64,000 nucleotides of DNA from VYFG01 sp965221795 (GCA_965221795.1 OZ244914.1:1302001-1366000); one strand, 5' to 3'. Shown: positions 8,095-16,806, counted from the first letter of the stretch. The notes: generated from the letters alone by a model not told the origin. Numbers and translations are program-made.

Positions 8095-10131
8095 TTACCC
8101 CCGTCGTCTGCGGCGGCGCGGTGTTGTCGAATCGCCCCCACCAGTTCCCATGGACTCCCGGGGCGGCAGCACTACTACGGACCCGAGATGGGAATATTCC
8201 GCCTTTAGGTGCGGAATGGCCAAGGCTTCCACAAAGTATTCCTGAAACTTGGCCTCCACCGCCGTTTCCACTTTCTGGATCTGGCGTACTCTATCTTCGA
8301 TTTCCTTCCGGGCGCAGTGGTCCAGCAAGGCAATGACGGCCCCTTTACTGGCCGCATTGCCGACAGAACTGACATGCTCCAGTGGACAGTCCGGGATCAT
8401 ACCCAGCACCATGGCGTATTTCGTATCGATATGCGCACCAAAAGCACCCGCCAAGCGGATCCGCTCCACCTGTTCAATTTGCAACTTGTCCATCAGCAGG
8501 GCACAGCCCGCATACAGGGCAGCCTTCGCCAGTTGAACGGCCCGTACATCGTTCTGTGTGATCACGATACGACGGTCGCCGTCATCGTACAAGACATACC
8601 GGAAGGTCTTGTTTTCCGGTTCGATTCGATGACTTTTCTGTGCCATCTCTCCGCGAATCACGCCATCCGACCGGATAATGCCCGCCAGATACATTTCTGC
8701 AATCACTTCGATAATGCCGGAACCACAGATCCCTGTGACTCCGCTATTGGCAATTGATTGCGCAAAGTCTGGAGTGTCTGACCAGATTTCCGAACCAATC
8801 ACACGAAACTTCGGTTCCAGGGTCTCGCGATTAATTCGCACCCGTTCAATCGCTCCGGGAGCGGCACGCTGTCCGCCGCTGATCTGGGCCCCTTCAAAGG
8901 CTGGGCCTGTGGGGCTGGACGCCGCCAGCATATGCCGATGATTGCCAAGAATAATTTCGGCATTGGTCCCCACATCCACAATCAGGGTCAATTCATGCTG
9001 CTCATACGGGGCCTCTGAAAGCACTACGGCAGCCGCATCTGCACCGACATGGCCGGCAATGCAAGGTAGGGCAAACATCCGTGTACCGGGATTGATCTCA
9101 AGATCCAACTCAGATGCACGGACATCCAGGGCTTGGTCCGTTGCCAGCGCAAACGGGGCACCGCCCAGTTCCACCGGATTGATTCCAAGCAATAAATGAT
9201 GCATCACTGGATTCCCGACCAACGTCATGTCGACGATATCGGTCAATGCGATCCCACTCTCCTGGGCCAGTTCCAATACCAAGCCCTGAATGGCTTCCCG
9301 CACCACGCGGGTCATGTCTTTCTCTCCCCCGGGGTTCATCATGGCATAGGAGACTCGGCTCATCAGATCTTCCCCGAAGCGGATCTGCGGATTCATGCGA
9401 CCCGCAGACGCCTTGACTTCCCCGTTGGAAAGGTCGCACAAGTGGGCTGCGATCGTGGTCGAACCTACATCCACTGCCACACCATATACCCGCTCCTGGA
9501 ATCCGGGCCACAGGCCGATGATCTGTTGGCTGCGATGCACTGCGGCCGTGACACACCAGGCACCTTCGCGCAGGATGGGCTGCAATGTGCCCAGCAGGTG
9601 CAGGTCACAGGCAATATCGGTCAGTCCCCACTCGAATTCCAGTGCATCCCGGAGCCGCTGCAAATCACCGCTGGGATCGTGCATATTGGGCTCGGGAACC
9701 TCGACATAGTGCAGCTTGACCGCCGGATTGAGAGTGATGCCATGGACATCCGCACGTTTGCGCACCACCTGCCGATGCGCTTGGCTTTCGGGCGGCACAT
9801 CAATGACAACGTCTCCCTGCAGCAATGCCTGACAGCCGAGACGACGGGTGGGTGGTGTCCCCGGGGGGAAATAGTCCTGCTCGCTGGAGGAATGAGGGCT
9901 GAGGTGTTCGGCATGGGAGTCAATACCAAATTTGGCGAACTGGCCAATACTCTGGTCGACTTGACAACGGTCACAGATGCCGCGTCCACCACAAACCGTG
10001 TCAAGGTCAACGCCCAGCATGCGTGCTGCATCCAGAACCGACTTCCCATAGGGGATTTTCCCCCGCTTGCCGGATGGAGTGAATACCACTTGCACTGATT
10101 GTCCGTCGACCATGAGTCGTTTTTCATCCAT
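8095..10131 (-). CDS. ASKHA-domain corrinoid reductive activator (RamA-like, [2Fe-2S] ferredoxin plus DUF4445)
   Basis: A 678-residue protein that should reduce the inactive Co(II) form of the corrinoid protein back to Co(I) in an ATP-dependent way. Residues about 35-105 form a plant-type ferredoxin domain with a CGGRGICDRC motif and a distal GCQ cysteine that bind a [2Fe-2S] cluster. The rest is an ASKHA ATPase: GVAVDVGSTTIAAHL and IVDVGTNAEIILGN are phosphate-binding loops, followed by GITGICGSGI-like GVTGICGSG and RLAGAFGAHID. The C-terminus ends in a PRRRRRRG tail. It follows the pterin methyltransferase in the same direction with a 115-base gap. This is the normal partner of MttB-type systems in aerobic proteobacteria. 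Confidence 0.9.
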   Translation of the reverse strand: MDEKRLMVDGQSVQVVFTPSGKRGKIPYGKSVLDAARMLGVDLDTVCGGRGICDRCQVDQSIGQFAKFGIDSHAEHLSPHSSSEQDYFPPGTPPTRRLGCQALLQGDVVIDVPPESQAHRQVVRKRADVHGITLNPAVKLHYVEVPEPNMHDPSGDLQRLRDALEFEWGLTDIACDLHLLGTLQPILREGAWCVTAAVHRSQQIIGLWPGFQERVYGVAVDVGSTTIAAHLCDLSNGEVKASAGRMNPQIRFGEDLMSRVSYAMMNPGGEKDMTRVVREAIQGLVLELAQESGIALTDIVDMTLVGNPVMHHLLLGINPVELGGAPFALATDQALDVRASELDLEINPGTRMFALPCIAGHVGADAAAVVLSEAPYEQHELTLIVDVGTNAEIILGNHRHMLAASSPTGPAFEGAQISGGQRAAPGAIERVRINRETLEPKFRVIGSEIWSDTPDFAQSIANSGVTGICGSGIIEVIAEMYLAGIIRSDGVIRGEMAQKSHRIEPENKTFRYVLYDDGDRRIVITQNDVRAVQLAKAALYAGCALLMDKLQIEQVERIRLAGAFGAHIDTKYAMVLGMIPDCPLEHVSSVGNAASKGAVIALLDHCARKEIEDRVRQIQKVETAVEAKFQEYFVEALAIPHLKAEYSHLGSVVVLPPRESMGTGGGDSTTPRRRRRRG

Positions 10132-10246
10132 CCACAGGACACCGAATCATCGCAACCGCCTCCTCCGGTCCAGACTCACCAGCCCCCGAGCCACAGGTTG
10201 CCTTGAACGATCCGGTGGCATGGCACCATCCGAATCAAGTGGCACA

Positions 10247-11155
10247 TCAAGGGCGTCTCCGGCGGCGCCGACCACTGCGTCCGGTGGCGGGCAAGTCTCC
10301 GTCTTCGGGTGCGGGCTGGCGATATCGCTTCAGCCAGCGTACGCAATTATGGTCATGCCCCATCACTACATTGGCCGCCAGAATGCCCTGCATCACTTCT
10401 TCATGCAGCGGATTAGTGATCGCCGATGTTAGGCCGGCACCAATCGCCATACTGAGAAAATGCGCATCCATACCCTTGCGGTTCGGAATGCCAAAACTGA
10501 AATTCGAGGCACCGCAAGTGGTATTGACCTTGAGTTCCTCCCGAAGCCGTTTGACCAGATGCACGACCTGCTGGCCAGCACTGTTGACAGCTCCTACTGG
10601 CATCACCAATGGATCCACCACAATATCGCTGTAATGAATGCCATGGTCAGCCGCCCGTTCAATGATTTTTTTGGCCACCTCAAAGCGTTCATCCGGGTTT
10701 TCGGAAATACCCGCCTCGTCATTGGAAATGGCCACCACAGCGCAACCATACTTCCGTACCAAGGGCAAGACCGCTTCCAACCTCTCGTCCTCTCCGGTGA
10801 CTGAATTCAGCAGGGGTTTGCCCTGGTATACCGCCAGTCCGGCTTCCAGGGCTGCGACGATAGAAGAATCAATGGACAGGGGTACCGCAGTGATGGACTG
10901 CACCAGCTGAATGGCTTCCGCCAGGATTCGGGGCTCATCGGCCAGTGGAATACCGGCATTGACATCCAGCACACTGGCAGATGCCGCGACCTGGGCCAGC
11001 GCATCGGCTTCGACCCGACTGTAGTCTCCATGTCGCATTTCTTCTGCAAGGATCTTGCGCCCGGTGGGGTTGATTCGTTCGCCAATGATGACAAAGGGTT
11101 CATCAAAGCCGATTCGAACCTCGGCCGTCGCAGAGCTGATTACAGTTTGCGTCAT
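10247..11155 (-). CDS. Methyltetrahydrofolate:corrinoid methyltransferase (pterin-binding, MtgA/MetH-like)
   Basis: Pterin-binding TIM-barrel enzyme of 302 residues from the ATG at 11155. It should transfer the methyl group from the methyl-corrinoid protein to tetrahydrofolate, feeding C1 metabolism. Diagnostic motifs are GERINPTGRK near residue 27, DVNAGIP, PLSIDSS, NSVTGE and VDPLVMPVGA, the same set as the folate domain of MetH and MtrH-family proteins. The C-terminus carries a run of arginines (GRSGRRRRRRP), also seen in its cluster partners. The open frame extends upstream to 11227, overlapping the preceding gene, but family homology supports the start at 11155. Confidence 0.9.
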   Translation of the reverse strand: MTQTVISSATAEVRIGFDEPFVIIGERINPTGRKILAEEMRHGDYSRVEADALAQVAASASVLDVNAGIPLADEPRILAEAIQLVQSITAVPLSIDSSIVAALEAGLAVYQGKPLLNSVTGEDERLEAVLPLVRKYGCAVVAISNDEAGISENPDERFEVAKKIIERAADHGIHYSDIVVDPLVMPVGAVNSAGQQVVHLVKRLREELKVNTTCGASNFSFGIPNRKGMDAHFLSMAIGAGLTSAITNPLHEEVMQGILAANVVMGHDHNCVRWLKRYRQPAPEDGDLPATGRSGRRRRRRP

Positions 11156-11186
11156 TATAAGGAGGTAGAGAAGGTATGCGGTTATA

Positions 11187-11504
11187 TCATTCGGGCAAGG
11201 ACCCTGCAGATGGTTCCCAGCCGGCATTCCGGATCAGGGCCAGAAGTCTTGCCGGGGCATAGTTTGCCTCAAGGTGTGCCGCAGCTTCCCGGGCAACCGC
11301 TTCCAGATCAGGGCCGCAGGGTTGACTGACCCGCCTCCATTCTTCCAGATAGGCATCTGTGCCGACCACACCCGCCCGCATGGCCGCATGATCTATGGCC
11401 TCAGCAAAACGCGAGTGAAGTTCCATCTTGGCACTGGTACGCCGCTCCTTTGCCATCACCTGGGCAGGGATGTCGCGCCAATATACAGTAATCAAATTTG
11501 GCAT
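11187..11504 (-). CDS. Virulence-factor-like small conserved protein of corrinoid clusters
   Basis: A 105-residue soluble protein beginning MPNLITVYWRDIPAQVMAK, which matches the small protein family annotated virulence factor (Pfam Virulence_fact) that recurs in aerobic MttB/corrinoid operons. The central part is charged and helical (RFAEAIDHAAMRAG, YLEEWRR). Its function is unknown; the name is historical and should not be read as evidence of pathogenicity. It sits between the DUF1638 gene and the pterin methyltransferase in one transcription unit, which argues for a role in corrinoid-dependent demethylation. Confidence 0.75.
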   Translation of the reverse strand: MPNLITVYWRDIPAQVMAKERRTSAKMELHSRFAEAIDHAAMRAGVVGTDAYLEEWRRVSQPCGPDLEAVAREAAAHLEANYAPARLLALIRNAGWEPSAGSLPE

Positions 11505-11559
11505 CAGATGAAATCTTCGATCTCAGTGCGACCCCGAATCTTCGGCTCAGACCAATCGG

Positions 11560-12168
11560 TCAGGCCGCATTTTTCCGGATTTCCAATCGCACCCGCAAGG
11601 CATGATCCAGCTCGCGGTCCCCGGTGATGACCTTCGTAAACGCCAACTCCAGAAAGTCTGCAGCCGCCCGGGCACATCCTTCAATCTCCGGGGTATCCCG
11701 TTGGGCCAACCATACGAGCTTCCGGTAATGGGCAAAATAGGTCTGCCGCAATTCCGGATGCCGGTCCAGACCGAGGCCCTTCACAATCAGGCGTTCAAAA
11801 TGCCTTGCCAGAAAATCCGTCAAGTAGAATGTACCCAACTCTGCTTCGTGCAACGCCATAAACGCCTGGTGGCCGGCAAACATTTCATAGCAGTGAGCCC
11901 CCGGCAGCCGTTCCACGCCTTCCTGCTCGAGGACGCGGTCCAGCTCACCTCCGGTACCACAGTCGGAGTAAGCCACAAAGATGTTTCGGTACTGTTCCCT
12001 TGCCAGATGGATTTTTTCCTGGACCGCCCGGGGAATCTCTTGTGGTCGGTTATGCAGTTCCGCCGGCAGGCACTGGAAGTCGAGATAATTCCAGCCATTT
12101 GCATCTCTCACCCGGACCAAGTCATGCGCCAGTGCACCGCAGGCAATCACCAGAATCTTTTCCATCAC
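11560..12168 (-). CDS. DUF1638 protein of the corrinoid cluster
   Basis: A 202-residue protein with the DUF1638 hallmarks: ACGALAHDL near the N-terminus, then LPAELHNRPQEIP, YSDCGTGGELD and CYEMFAG. The conserved cysteines and histidine in ACGALAH, LHNRP, DCGTGG and HCYEMFAG could bind metal, but no function is established for this family. It follows the corrinoid protein by 18 bases and precedes the virulence-factor-like gene, in the order known from MttB-type clusters of alpha- and gammaproteobacteria. It may help load or handle the substrate or cobamide; this is inferred. Confidence 0.8.
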   Translation of the reverse strand: MMEKILVIACGALAHDLVRVRDANGWNYLDFQCLPAELHNRPQEIPRAVQEKIHLAREQYRNIFVAYSDCGTGGELDRVLEQEGVERLPGAHCYEMFAGHQAFMALHEAELGTFYLTDFLARHFERLIVKGLGLDRHPELRQTYFAHYRKLVWLAQRDTPEIEGCARAAADFLELAFTKVITGDRELDHALRVRLEIRKNAA

Positions 12169-12186
12169 ACTTCCCGGTCTCCGAGA

Positions 12187-12891
12187 TCAGGCCGCTGCCG
12201 CTCGTCTCTGAGCCACCAGGGTCTGGGCCGTCTCCACTGCCACAGCCGCATCCCGACAATAGGCATCTGCCCCTACCGCCTTGCCAAATTCCTCATTCAG
12301 GGGGGCACCGCCCACCAATACGATATAGTCATCCCGCATGCCCTTTTCGACGAGCGTATCAATCACCACCTTCATATATGGCATGGTGGTGGTCAACAAG
12401 GCGGACATACCGAGAATATCCGGCTGATGCTCTTCAATCGCTTCCAGATAGCTTTCAACGGCGTTGTCGATTCCCAGATCAATCACCTCAAAACCTGCCC
12501 CTTCCATCATCATGGCCACCAGGTTTTTGCCGATATCATGGATATCGCCCTTGACGGTCCCGATGACCATTTTACCGATCGGCTTGGCACCCGTCTCTGC
12601 CAATAGGGGCCGCAATACCTCCATCCCACCCTTCATGGCATTGGCGGACATCAACACTTCCGGCACGAACAAGATACCGTCCCGAAAATCAATTCCGACA
12701 ATTCGCATGCCTTCGACCAAAGCCTCATCCAGCACTTTGGGGGCCTCCCAACCTCGCCCTAATAGAATATTGGTTCCCTCAATAATTTCGTCGCGCAGGC
12801 CATCATACAGATCATCATGCATCTGCTCGACCAACTCATCGTCAGGAAGGCTGGAGAGATCAATATCATCTTCGTACTGTTCTTCAGACAT
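12187..12891 (-). CDS. Corrinoid protein (MtbC/MtgC-type B12-binding methyl carrier)
   Basis: A 234-residue methyl carrier that holds cobalamin. An N-terminal helical B12-binding-2 (cap) domain (about residues 15-95) is followed by a Rossmann-type B12-binding domain. The latter has the DIHDIGKN motif (DxHxxG), whose histidine coordinates cobalt, then GFEVIDLG, MSALLTTTM and VGGAPLN. It is the first gene of the cluster and probably of the transcript. It accepts the methyl group from the MttB-type enzyme at 5669-7201, passes it to the pterin methyltransferase, and is reactivated by the ASKHA protein. Confidence 0.93.
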   Translation of the reverse strand: MSEEQYEDDIDLSSLPDDELVEQMHDDLYDGLRDEIIEGTNILLGRGWEAPKVLDEALVEGMRIVGIDFRDGILFVPEVLMSANAMKGGMEVLRPLLAETGAKPIGKMVIGTVKGDIHDIGKNLVAMMMEGAGFEVIDLGIDNAVESYLEAIEEHQPDILGMSALLTTTMPYMKVVIDTLVEKGMRDDYIVLVGGAPLNEEFGKAVGADAYCRDAAVAVETAQTLVAQRRAAAA

Positions 12892-13476
12892 GGCGGTATG
12901 AATAGTGGGTTGATCCGGTCAACGGAATATGGGGAAAACCGTCGATACAACACTTCCCTTCCTATTCTATGCAATCCCAAGAAGCAGGAAACGATCGGCT
13001 TGCGACAGTTTCCGCTGCAACCCGGACACCTACAAGCAAATCCTGACAACGTCGCTTAGCATTATATCATGCATTGGCATGAACGTGATGCCAATTTTAT
13101 GGCCCGGGTTCCACGGCCGGAATCAGTCGAGATGCCGGGCCGGAATCGACCTTCAATTCTGATGGATTGCCCAAATCGGGGAGAGGGAAGTCCGGTGGGG
13201 GTCGGGCAGTATGAAACGCCACAGCGGAAGGGGAAATGCTATACGGAGAGCTTACCAAACCAACGGAAAACTGGGCATATTCAGCCCTCATCTCGCCTCG
13301 GATTCCGCCAGTGTCCGATCCTTGTCCTTGTGCCCTCATGCCGATCCCTGTCCCTTCCCATTTGCTGACGAAAGCGTCCCGCGCGGCCACAATCCCCAAG
13401 GTTCCGACCCCCATGCCATGCCCCAAGTTACCAGATCAATCCATTATGGACCCGGGGCGGCCTGGAAGTATAGAAT
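12892..13476. other. 585-bp intergenic region upstream of the corrinoid cluster and yhhQ
   Basis: No convincing gene. On the minus strand a perfect TATAAT (13066 to 13061) lies about 170 bases before the corrinoid-protein start and may be its -10 element, although no good -35 is visible at the usual distance. I looked for a cobalamin riboswitch in the leader and found no B12-box sequence. Confidence 0.45.
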
Positions 13477-14076
13477 GTGCGCCCTGTATTCAGCTTTTTG
13501 ATCCCCTTGCCCGATCTATACGGACCAGTCCTCCTCCGGCTCACCCTGTTCCACATCGGCATCATTGCGTTGGCCAATTATCTGGTTCAGTTTACTGGCA
13601 GCCTGCTTGGATACCATTTTACCTGGGCCATGTTCGTCTTTCCGCTGGTCATCCTGGCGACCGATCTAACCGTCAGGCTATCTGACCCATGGATTGCCAG
13701 GAGAGTGGTGGCATATGCCTACCCTCCCGCGATCTTGATCAGCGCCTGGTTGGCGGACTGGCGTATCGGACTGGCCAGTGGCACCGCGTACCTGATTGGA
13801 CAATGGGTAGATATTCACATATTCCAGAGAATCCGGGAGCGTATCCCCTCGTGGTGGGTGGCACCGGCGATTTCCACGTTTTTTGCCAATGTGATTGATA
13901 CCTACGTGTTCTACTCCACTGCATTTCTCGGTTCTCAAGACCCGTTCATGTCAGTGAACTGGCCGCAGGTTGCCACTGTAGACCTGGCATTCAAGATCGC
14001 GGTGTCCATGGTTTTTTTCCTGCCGGCATACGGCGTCCTGTTAGTCATTCTGCAGCGCCGGTTGGTCATGAACTGA
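13477..14076 (+). CDS. yhhQ: Queuosine precursor transporter of the YhhQ/VUT family
   Basis: Inner-membrane transporter for the deazaguanine precursors preQ0/preQ1, used to make queuosine in tRNA. It has 199 residues, about six hydrophobic segments and family motifs ANYLVQF, FTWAMFVFPLVILATDLTVR, GQWVDIHIFQRIR, WWVAPAISTFFANVIDT and FFLPAYGVLL, lining up along its length with E. coli YhhQ. The start is a GTG at 13477, 16 residues before the homologous VLLRLTLFH segment. A TATAGA-type -10 sequence lies immediately upstream, so the 5' leader is short. It is convergent with tatC. Confidence 0.85.
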   Translation: MRPVFSFLIPLPDLYGPVLLRLTLFHIGIIALANYLVQFTGSLLGYHFTWAMFVFPLVILATDLTVRLSDPWIARRVVAYAYPPAILISAWLADWRIGLASGTAYLIGQWVDIHIFQRIRERIPSWWVAPAISTFFANVIDTYVFYSTAFLGSQDPFMSVNWPQVATVDLAFKIAVSMVFFLPAYGVLLVILQRRLVMN

Positions 14077-14177
14077 TCTGTGCTTTCCAGGAGGGGCTGC
14101 AGAGTCCGGCAGAGCACACCGGAGTCCCGCTATCCCCCCGGCCCGTTACCATCGGGAGCTGGGAGCCTTCCACACAC

Positions 14178-14957
14178 CTACCCCTCCTCCTCCTCCTCAG
14201 CCTTCTGGATCTCTGCCTCTTTCTGAGCCTCTTTTTTCGCAATATAGCGTGAAGTGAACAACCCCAATTCAAACAATAGCCATACCGGGATGGCCAGTAG
14301 CGTTTGGGAAAAAATATCCGGCGGGGTCATCAGCATGCCCACCACAAATGCGATGATGATGATATAGGGGCGTTTGGCCTTCAAATCTTCCGGGGTGGTG
14401 ATGCCAAGCTTGACAAAAATCACGGTGGCAACCGGCACCTCAAAGGCCACGCCAAAGGCAAAAAACAGCTTCACCACAAAACTGAAATAGGCGTTGATAT
14501 CCGTCATCACTTGCACTCCCTCCGGCGCACTGTTGGCAAAGAAGGCAAAAATGATAGGGAACACCACAAAGTAGGCGAAGAGGATCCCAAGATAGAACAA
14601 CAAACTGCTGGAGACGATGATGGGTAACACCATTCGCTTCTCATGCTGGTACAGCCCTGGTGCAACAAACGCCCACGCCTGGTACAGCACATAGGGCACC
14701 GCAATGGCAAACGCACAGGCAAAGGCAAACTTGAAGGGCACAAAAAATGGGCCGTGGGGTTCCGTGGAAATCATGCTGTTTCCCTCCGGCAATGCGGCCA
14801 TCAGGGGCTTGGCAAGAATTTCATAGAGGTCATTCGCGAAAGGGGCCAGGCAGACAAAGATGACGACCACCGACAGGACCGCACGTAGCAAGCGATCCCG
14901 GAGTTCCAGCAGGTGTGAAATCAGGGTACCTTCCACGGTCGGTTTGTCCGTGCTCAC
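14178..14957 (-). CDS. tatC: Sec-independent translocase component TatC
   Basis: Polytopic core subunit (259 aa, six membrane segments) of the twin-arginine translocase, which recognises RR signal peptides. Conserved features are the N-terminal HLLELRDRLLRAV, the periplasmic EPHGPFFVPFKFAF stretch and the GMLMTPPDIFSQ loop. The C-terminus is a Lys/Glu-rich tail ending in a run of glutamates. It is the third gene of tatABC, 18 bases after tatB. The ABC binding protein at 1082-2407 is a likely client. Confidence 0.96.
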   Translation of the reverse strand: MSTDKPTVEGTLISHLLELRDRLLRAVLSVVVIFVCLAPFANDLYEILAKPLMAALPEGNSMISTEPHGPFFVPFKFAFACAFAIAVPYVLYQAWAFVAPGLYQHEKRMVLPIIVSSSLLFYLGILFAYFVVFPIIFAFFANSAPEGVQVMTDINAYFSFVVKLFFAFGVAFEVPVATVIFVKLGITTPEDLKAKRPYIIIIAFVVGMLMTPPDIFSQTLLAIPVWLLFELGLFTSRYIAKKEAQKEAEIQKAEEEEEG

Positions 14958-14975
14958 CGGATGCGTTTACTCCAT

Positions 14976-15464
14976 TTATGGCCGGTTGTCGCCAACAGGC
15001 GGTGCGCCGGACTCGAACTCCTGATGCACACCCGAGGCAGACGAATGATCCTGATCCAATCCGGCATCCCCCTCCGTAGTTGCAGCCTGTATTTCGCTGT
15101 CCATTTGTTGGGCAATTTGGTCAATTTCGTCCAGGTCGGACTCGATATCCGCTTTTACGGGGGCTGCCTCTTTGGCCACTTCCTTGATCGTGGATTGTAG
15201 TTCTTCTGTCTCCGTGGCTTTCTGGAACACTTCGCCGGCCTTGTTCACTTCCTTGCGGGCCGTCTCCAAGCCTTCCTTGATATCCGACATTTCACTGGCC
15301 TTGATCTCCCGATCAATGTCACGCTTCACATCTGCTACCATGCGTCGGGCCTTGCCAATCCAGAGGCCTGCAGTCCGCGCCAGTTTGGGCAGACGTTCAG
15401 GGCCAACAATCACCAGGGCCACGATACCGATAATCGTCAGTTCCCAAAAGCCAACATCAAACAT
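14976..15464 (-). CDS. tatB: Twin-arginine translocase subunit TatB
   Basis: Single-span receptor subunit of the Tat complex. It has 162 residues beginning MFDVGFWELTIIGIVALVIVG (membrane helix at residues 5-21) with the GPERLP motif of TatB directly after it. An amphipathic helix follows, then a long charged, Glu/Lys-rich helical segment and an acidic Gln-rich tail. It lies between tatA (35 bases) and tatC (18 bases). Confidence 0.94.
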   Translation of the reverse strand: MFDVGFWELTIIGIVALVIVGPERLPKLARTAGLWIGKARRMVADVKRDIDREIKASEMSDIKEGLETARKEVNKAGEVFQKATETEELQSTIKEVAKEAAPVKADIESDLDEIDQIAQQMDSEIQAATTEGDAGLDQDHSSASGVHQEFESGAPPVGDNRP

Positions 15465-15499
15465 ACTGGGCCGCGACAGGTATCAGGCTGAAAGCCCGT

Positions 15500-15769
15500 T
15501 CAGGATTCCTTTGTGTTTTTCCGGCTGCTTTCCGTCTCGGCCACTTTTTCCGCAACCCCTTCGGTGGTGGCTTGCTCCTGTCCGTCATCCAGTTCCGGTT
15601 GCTCTTCCAGCTTGTCCTGAGAGCCGTCTTCTTTCATTGCCTTCTTGAACCCCTTGATTGCACCGCCAAGGTCACCACCAAGGCCACGCAGCTTCTTGGT
15701 GCCAAAGATCAGCAGCACAATGACCAGGATGATCAATAACTGAAATGGACTAATACCGCCAAGACCCAT
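15500..15769 (-). CDS. tatA: Twin-arginine translocase subunit TatA
   Basis: Pore-forming Tat subunit of 89 residues. The N-terminal membrane helix (PFQLLIILVIVLLIFG) ends in FGTKKLRGLG, followed by the amphipathic helix GDLGGAIKGFKKAMKED and an acidic, Gln/Glu-rich tail. A GGAGAAAGAG ribosome-binding site precedes the ATG. It is the first gene of tatABC; transcription of the operon probably starts in the AT-rich stretch around 15785-15830. Confidence 0.95.
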   Translation of the reverse strand: MGLGGISPFQLLIILVIVLLIFGTKKLRGLGGDLGGAIKGFKKAMKEDGSQDKLEEQPELDDGQEQATTEGVAEKVAETESSRKNTKES

Positions 15770-16163
15770 GCTCTTTCTCCGATTTGGTTGAGAATATGTA
15801 TTCTATTGTATCGGCCAATGAAATGCCCTCCGCCCCAAGATCCGCCCGTTGGGCATCAGGGCATATGCGCTCAAATCCGTAATTCTATCTGGAATTCATG
15901 ACCTTGCGAAAAATTTTTTGATCCATGGATCACAACCGAATCGGCATACGGATTTTTCGATAACCGAGGCCGGTGTTGAGAATCGACGTGGATGGCTTCG
16001 GCCAGATACGGGGGACACCAGCCCATTGGAAACAATATCCCTTATGGACCTAACGGAAAGAGGGGGTGTGATCCGATGGTCGCCGGTCGACTCTCGCATG
16101 ATGGGATTCCAGGGCAGGCCATAGTGGTGGCATTTGCCTTGATACACAAATATCACTCGACAT

Positions 16164-16192
16164 TTGGTAGATGGCTCTGATTATGGTATACT
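16164..16192 (+). promoter_or_regulatory. Sigma-70 promoter of the small RNA
   Basis: TTGGTA at 16164-16169 and TATACT at 16187-16192 with exactly 17 bases between them. The predicted transcription start is near 16199, at the base of the first hairpin of the RNA. Confidence 0.65.
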
Positions 16193-16198
16193 AAGCTC

Positions 16199-16305
16199 GT
16201 TGTCTTCACGCGCTTGCGTGAAGACCAATGCATGTGCATGCATCAACGCCTACCCAAGCGGGTAGGTGATTGGGGAGATTACCGGGGGGTAATCTCCCTT
16301 TTTTT
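16199..16305 (+). ncRNA. Small RNA of about 107 nt with four stem-loops, unnamed
   Basis: This is an intergenic transcription unit with promoter and terminator but no reading frame. From 5' to 3' it has a perfect 10-bp stem (16202-16211 with 16216-16225, loop GCTT) and a self-complementary ATGCAT/ATGCAT stem (16228-16243, loop GTGC). Next come a perfect 7-bp stem (16249-16255 with 16260-16266, loop AAGC) and a terminator hairpin. The short single-stranded linkers and U-tail recall Hfq-dependent regulators, but I do not recognise a named family. The unit lies between tatA (minus, reading away) and the end of hisE (minus, reading towards it). Read on the minus strand, the terminator hairpin has no T-run, so it is not the his operon terminator. 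Confidence 0.7.
16273..16305 (+). terminator. Rho-independent terminator of the small RNA
   Basis: An 11-bp perfect stem (GGGAGATTACC at 16273-16283, GGTAATCTCCC at 16288-16298) with a GGGG loop is followed directly by seven T residues (16299-16305). Confidence 0.88.
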
Positions 16306-16455
16306 GCCCGGATCCAATGCCGGCAATCGCCAGGCAACCCATCAAAAAATCAACCCAGCGTCCGGGGCTGGACCGATTTTCCGTCATGCGGAAACAGGGG
16401 AGAACCGATTCCGATCTCGTAGCACCATGGGTTTGGCTCTCCCGTTCTTCAATCC

Positions 16456-16806
16456 TCACACCGGATGCGGCAGTTTCCGCTCCTCCTGCGATCCCGAGCA
16501 TCCCCTGCGCGATTGCAGGACCGACAACACATCCTGCAGACAGCAGCCATAGCGCACCAGCACGACCAGCAGGTGAAACAGCAGGTCTGCCGATTCCCTG
16601 ACCAACGGCTCGCGGTCTCCTGACTTGGCTGCCAGCATCACTTCCGCTGCTTCTTCACCGACCTTTTTCAGCAAGCGGTCCTCGTGACTATGGAGCAGGC
16701 AGGCTACATAGGATTGATCCGGACTTCGAGCCCACCGGGAGGCAATGACGGATTCCAGTTGGCTCAGGGTCGATTCGGGGTGGGTGTTCTGCAGGCGGTC
16801 AGTCAT
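16456..16806 (-). CDS. hisE: Phosphoribosyl-ATP diphosphatase
   Basis: Second step of histidine synthesis: hydrolyses PR-ATP to PR-AMP. 116 residues of MazG-like helical fold with the signature LLKKVGEEAAEVMLAAK (about residues 46-62) and ESADLLFHLLVVL, which carry the metal-binding Glu and Asp residues. The start overlaps the hisI stop by eight bases. It is the last gene of the his operon and separate from hisI, unlike the fused hisIE of enterobacteria. The C-terminus is slightly longer than usual (SRRGCSGSQEERKLPHPV). Confidence 0.95.
   Translation of the reverse strand: MTDRLQNTHPESTLSQLESVIASRWARSPDQSYVACLLHSHEDRLLKKVGEEAAEVMLAAKSGDREPLVRESADLLFHLLVVLVRYGCCLQDVLSVLQSRRGCSGSQEERKLPHPV

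Noticed and set aside
12892..13066. Possible cobalamin riboswitch before the corrinoid-protein gene
   Set aside because: No B12-box or conserved core sequence was found in the leader.
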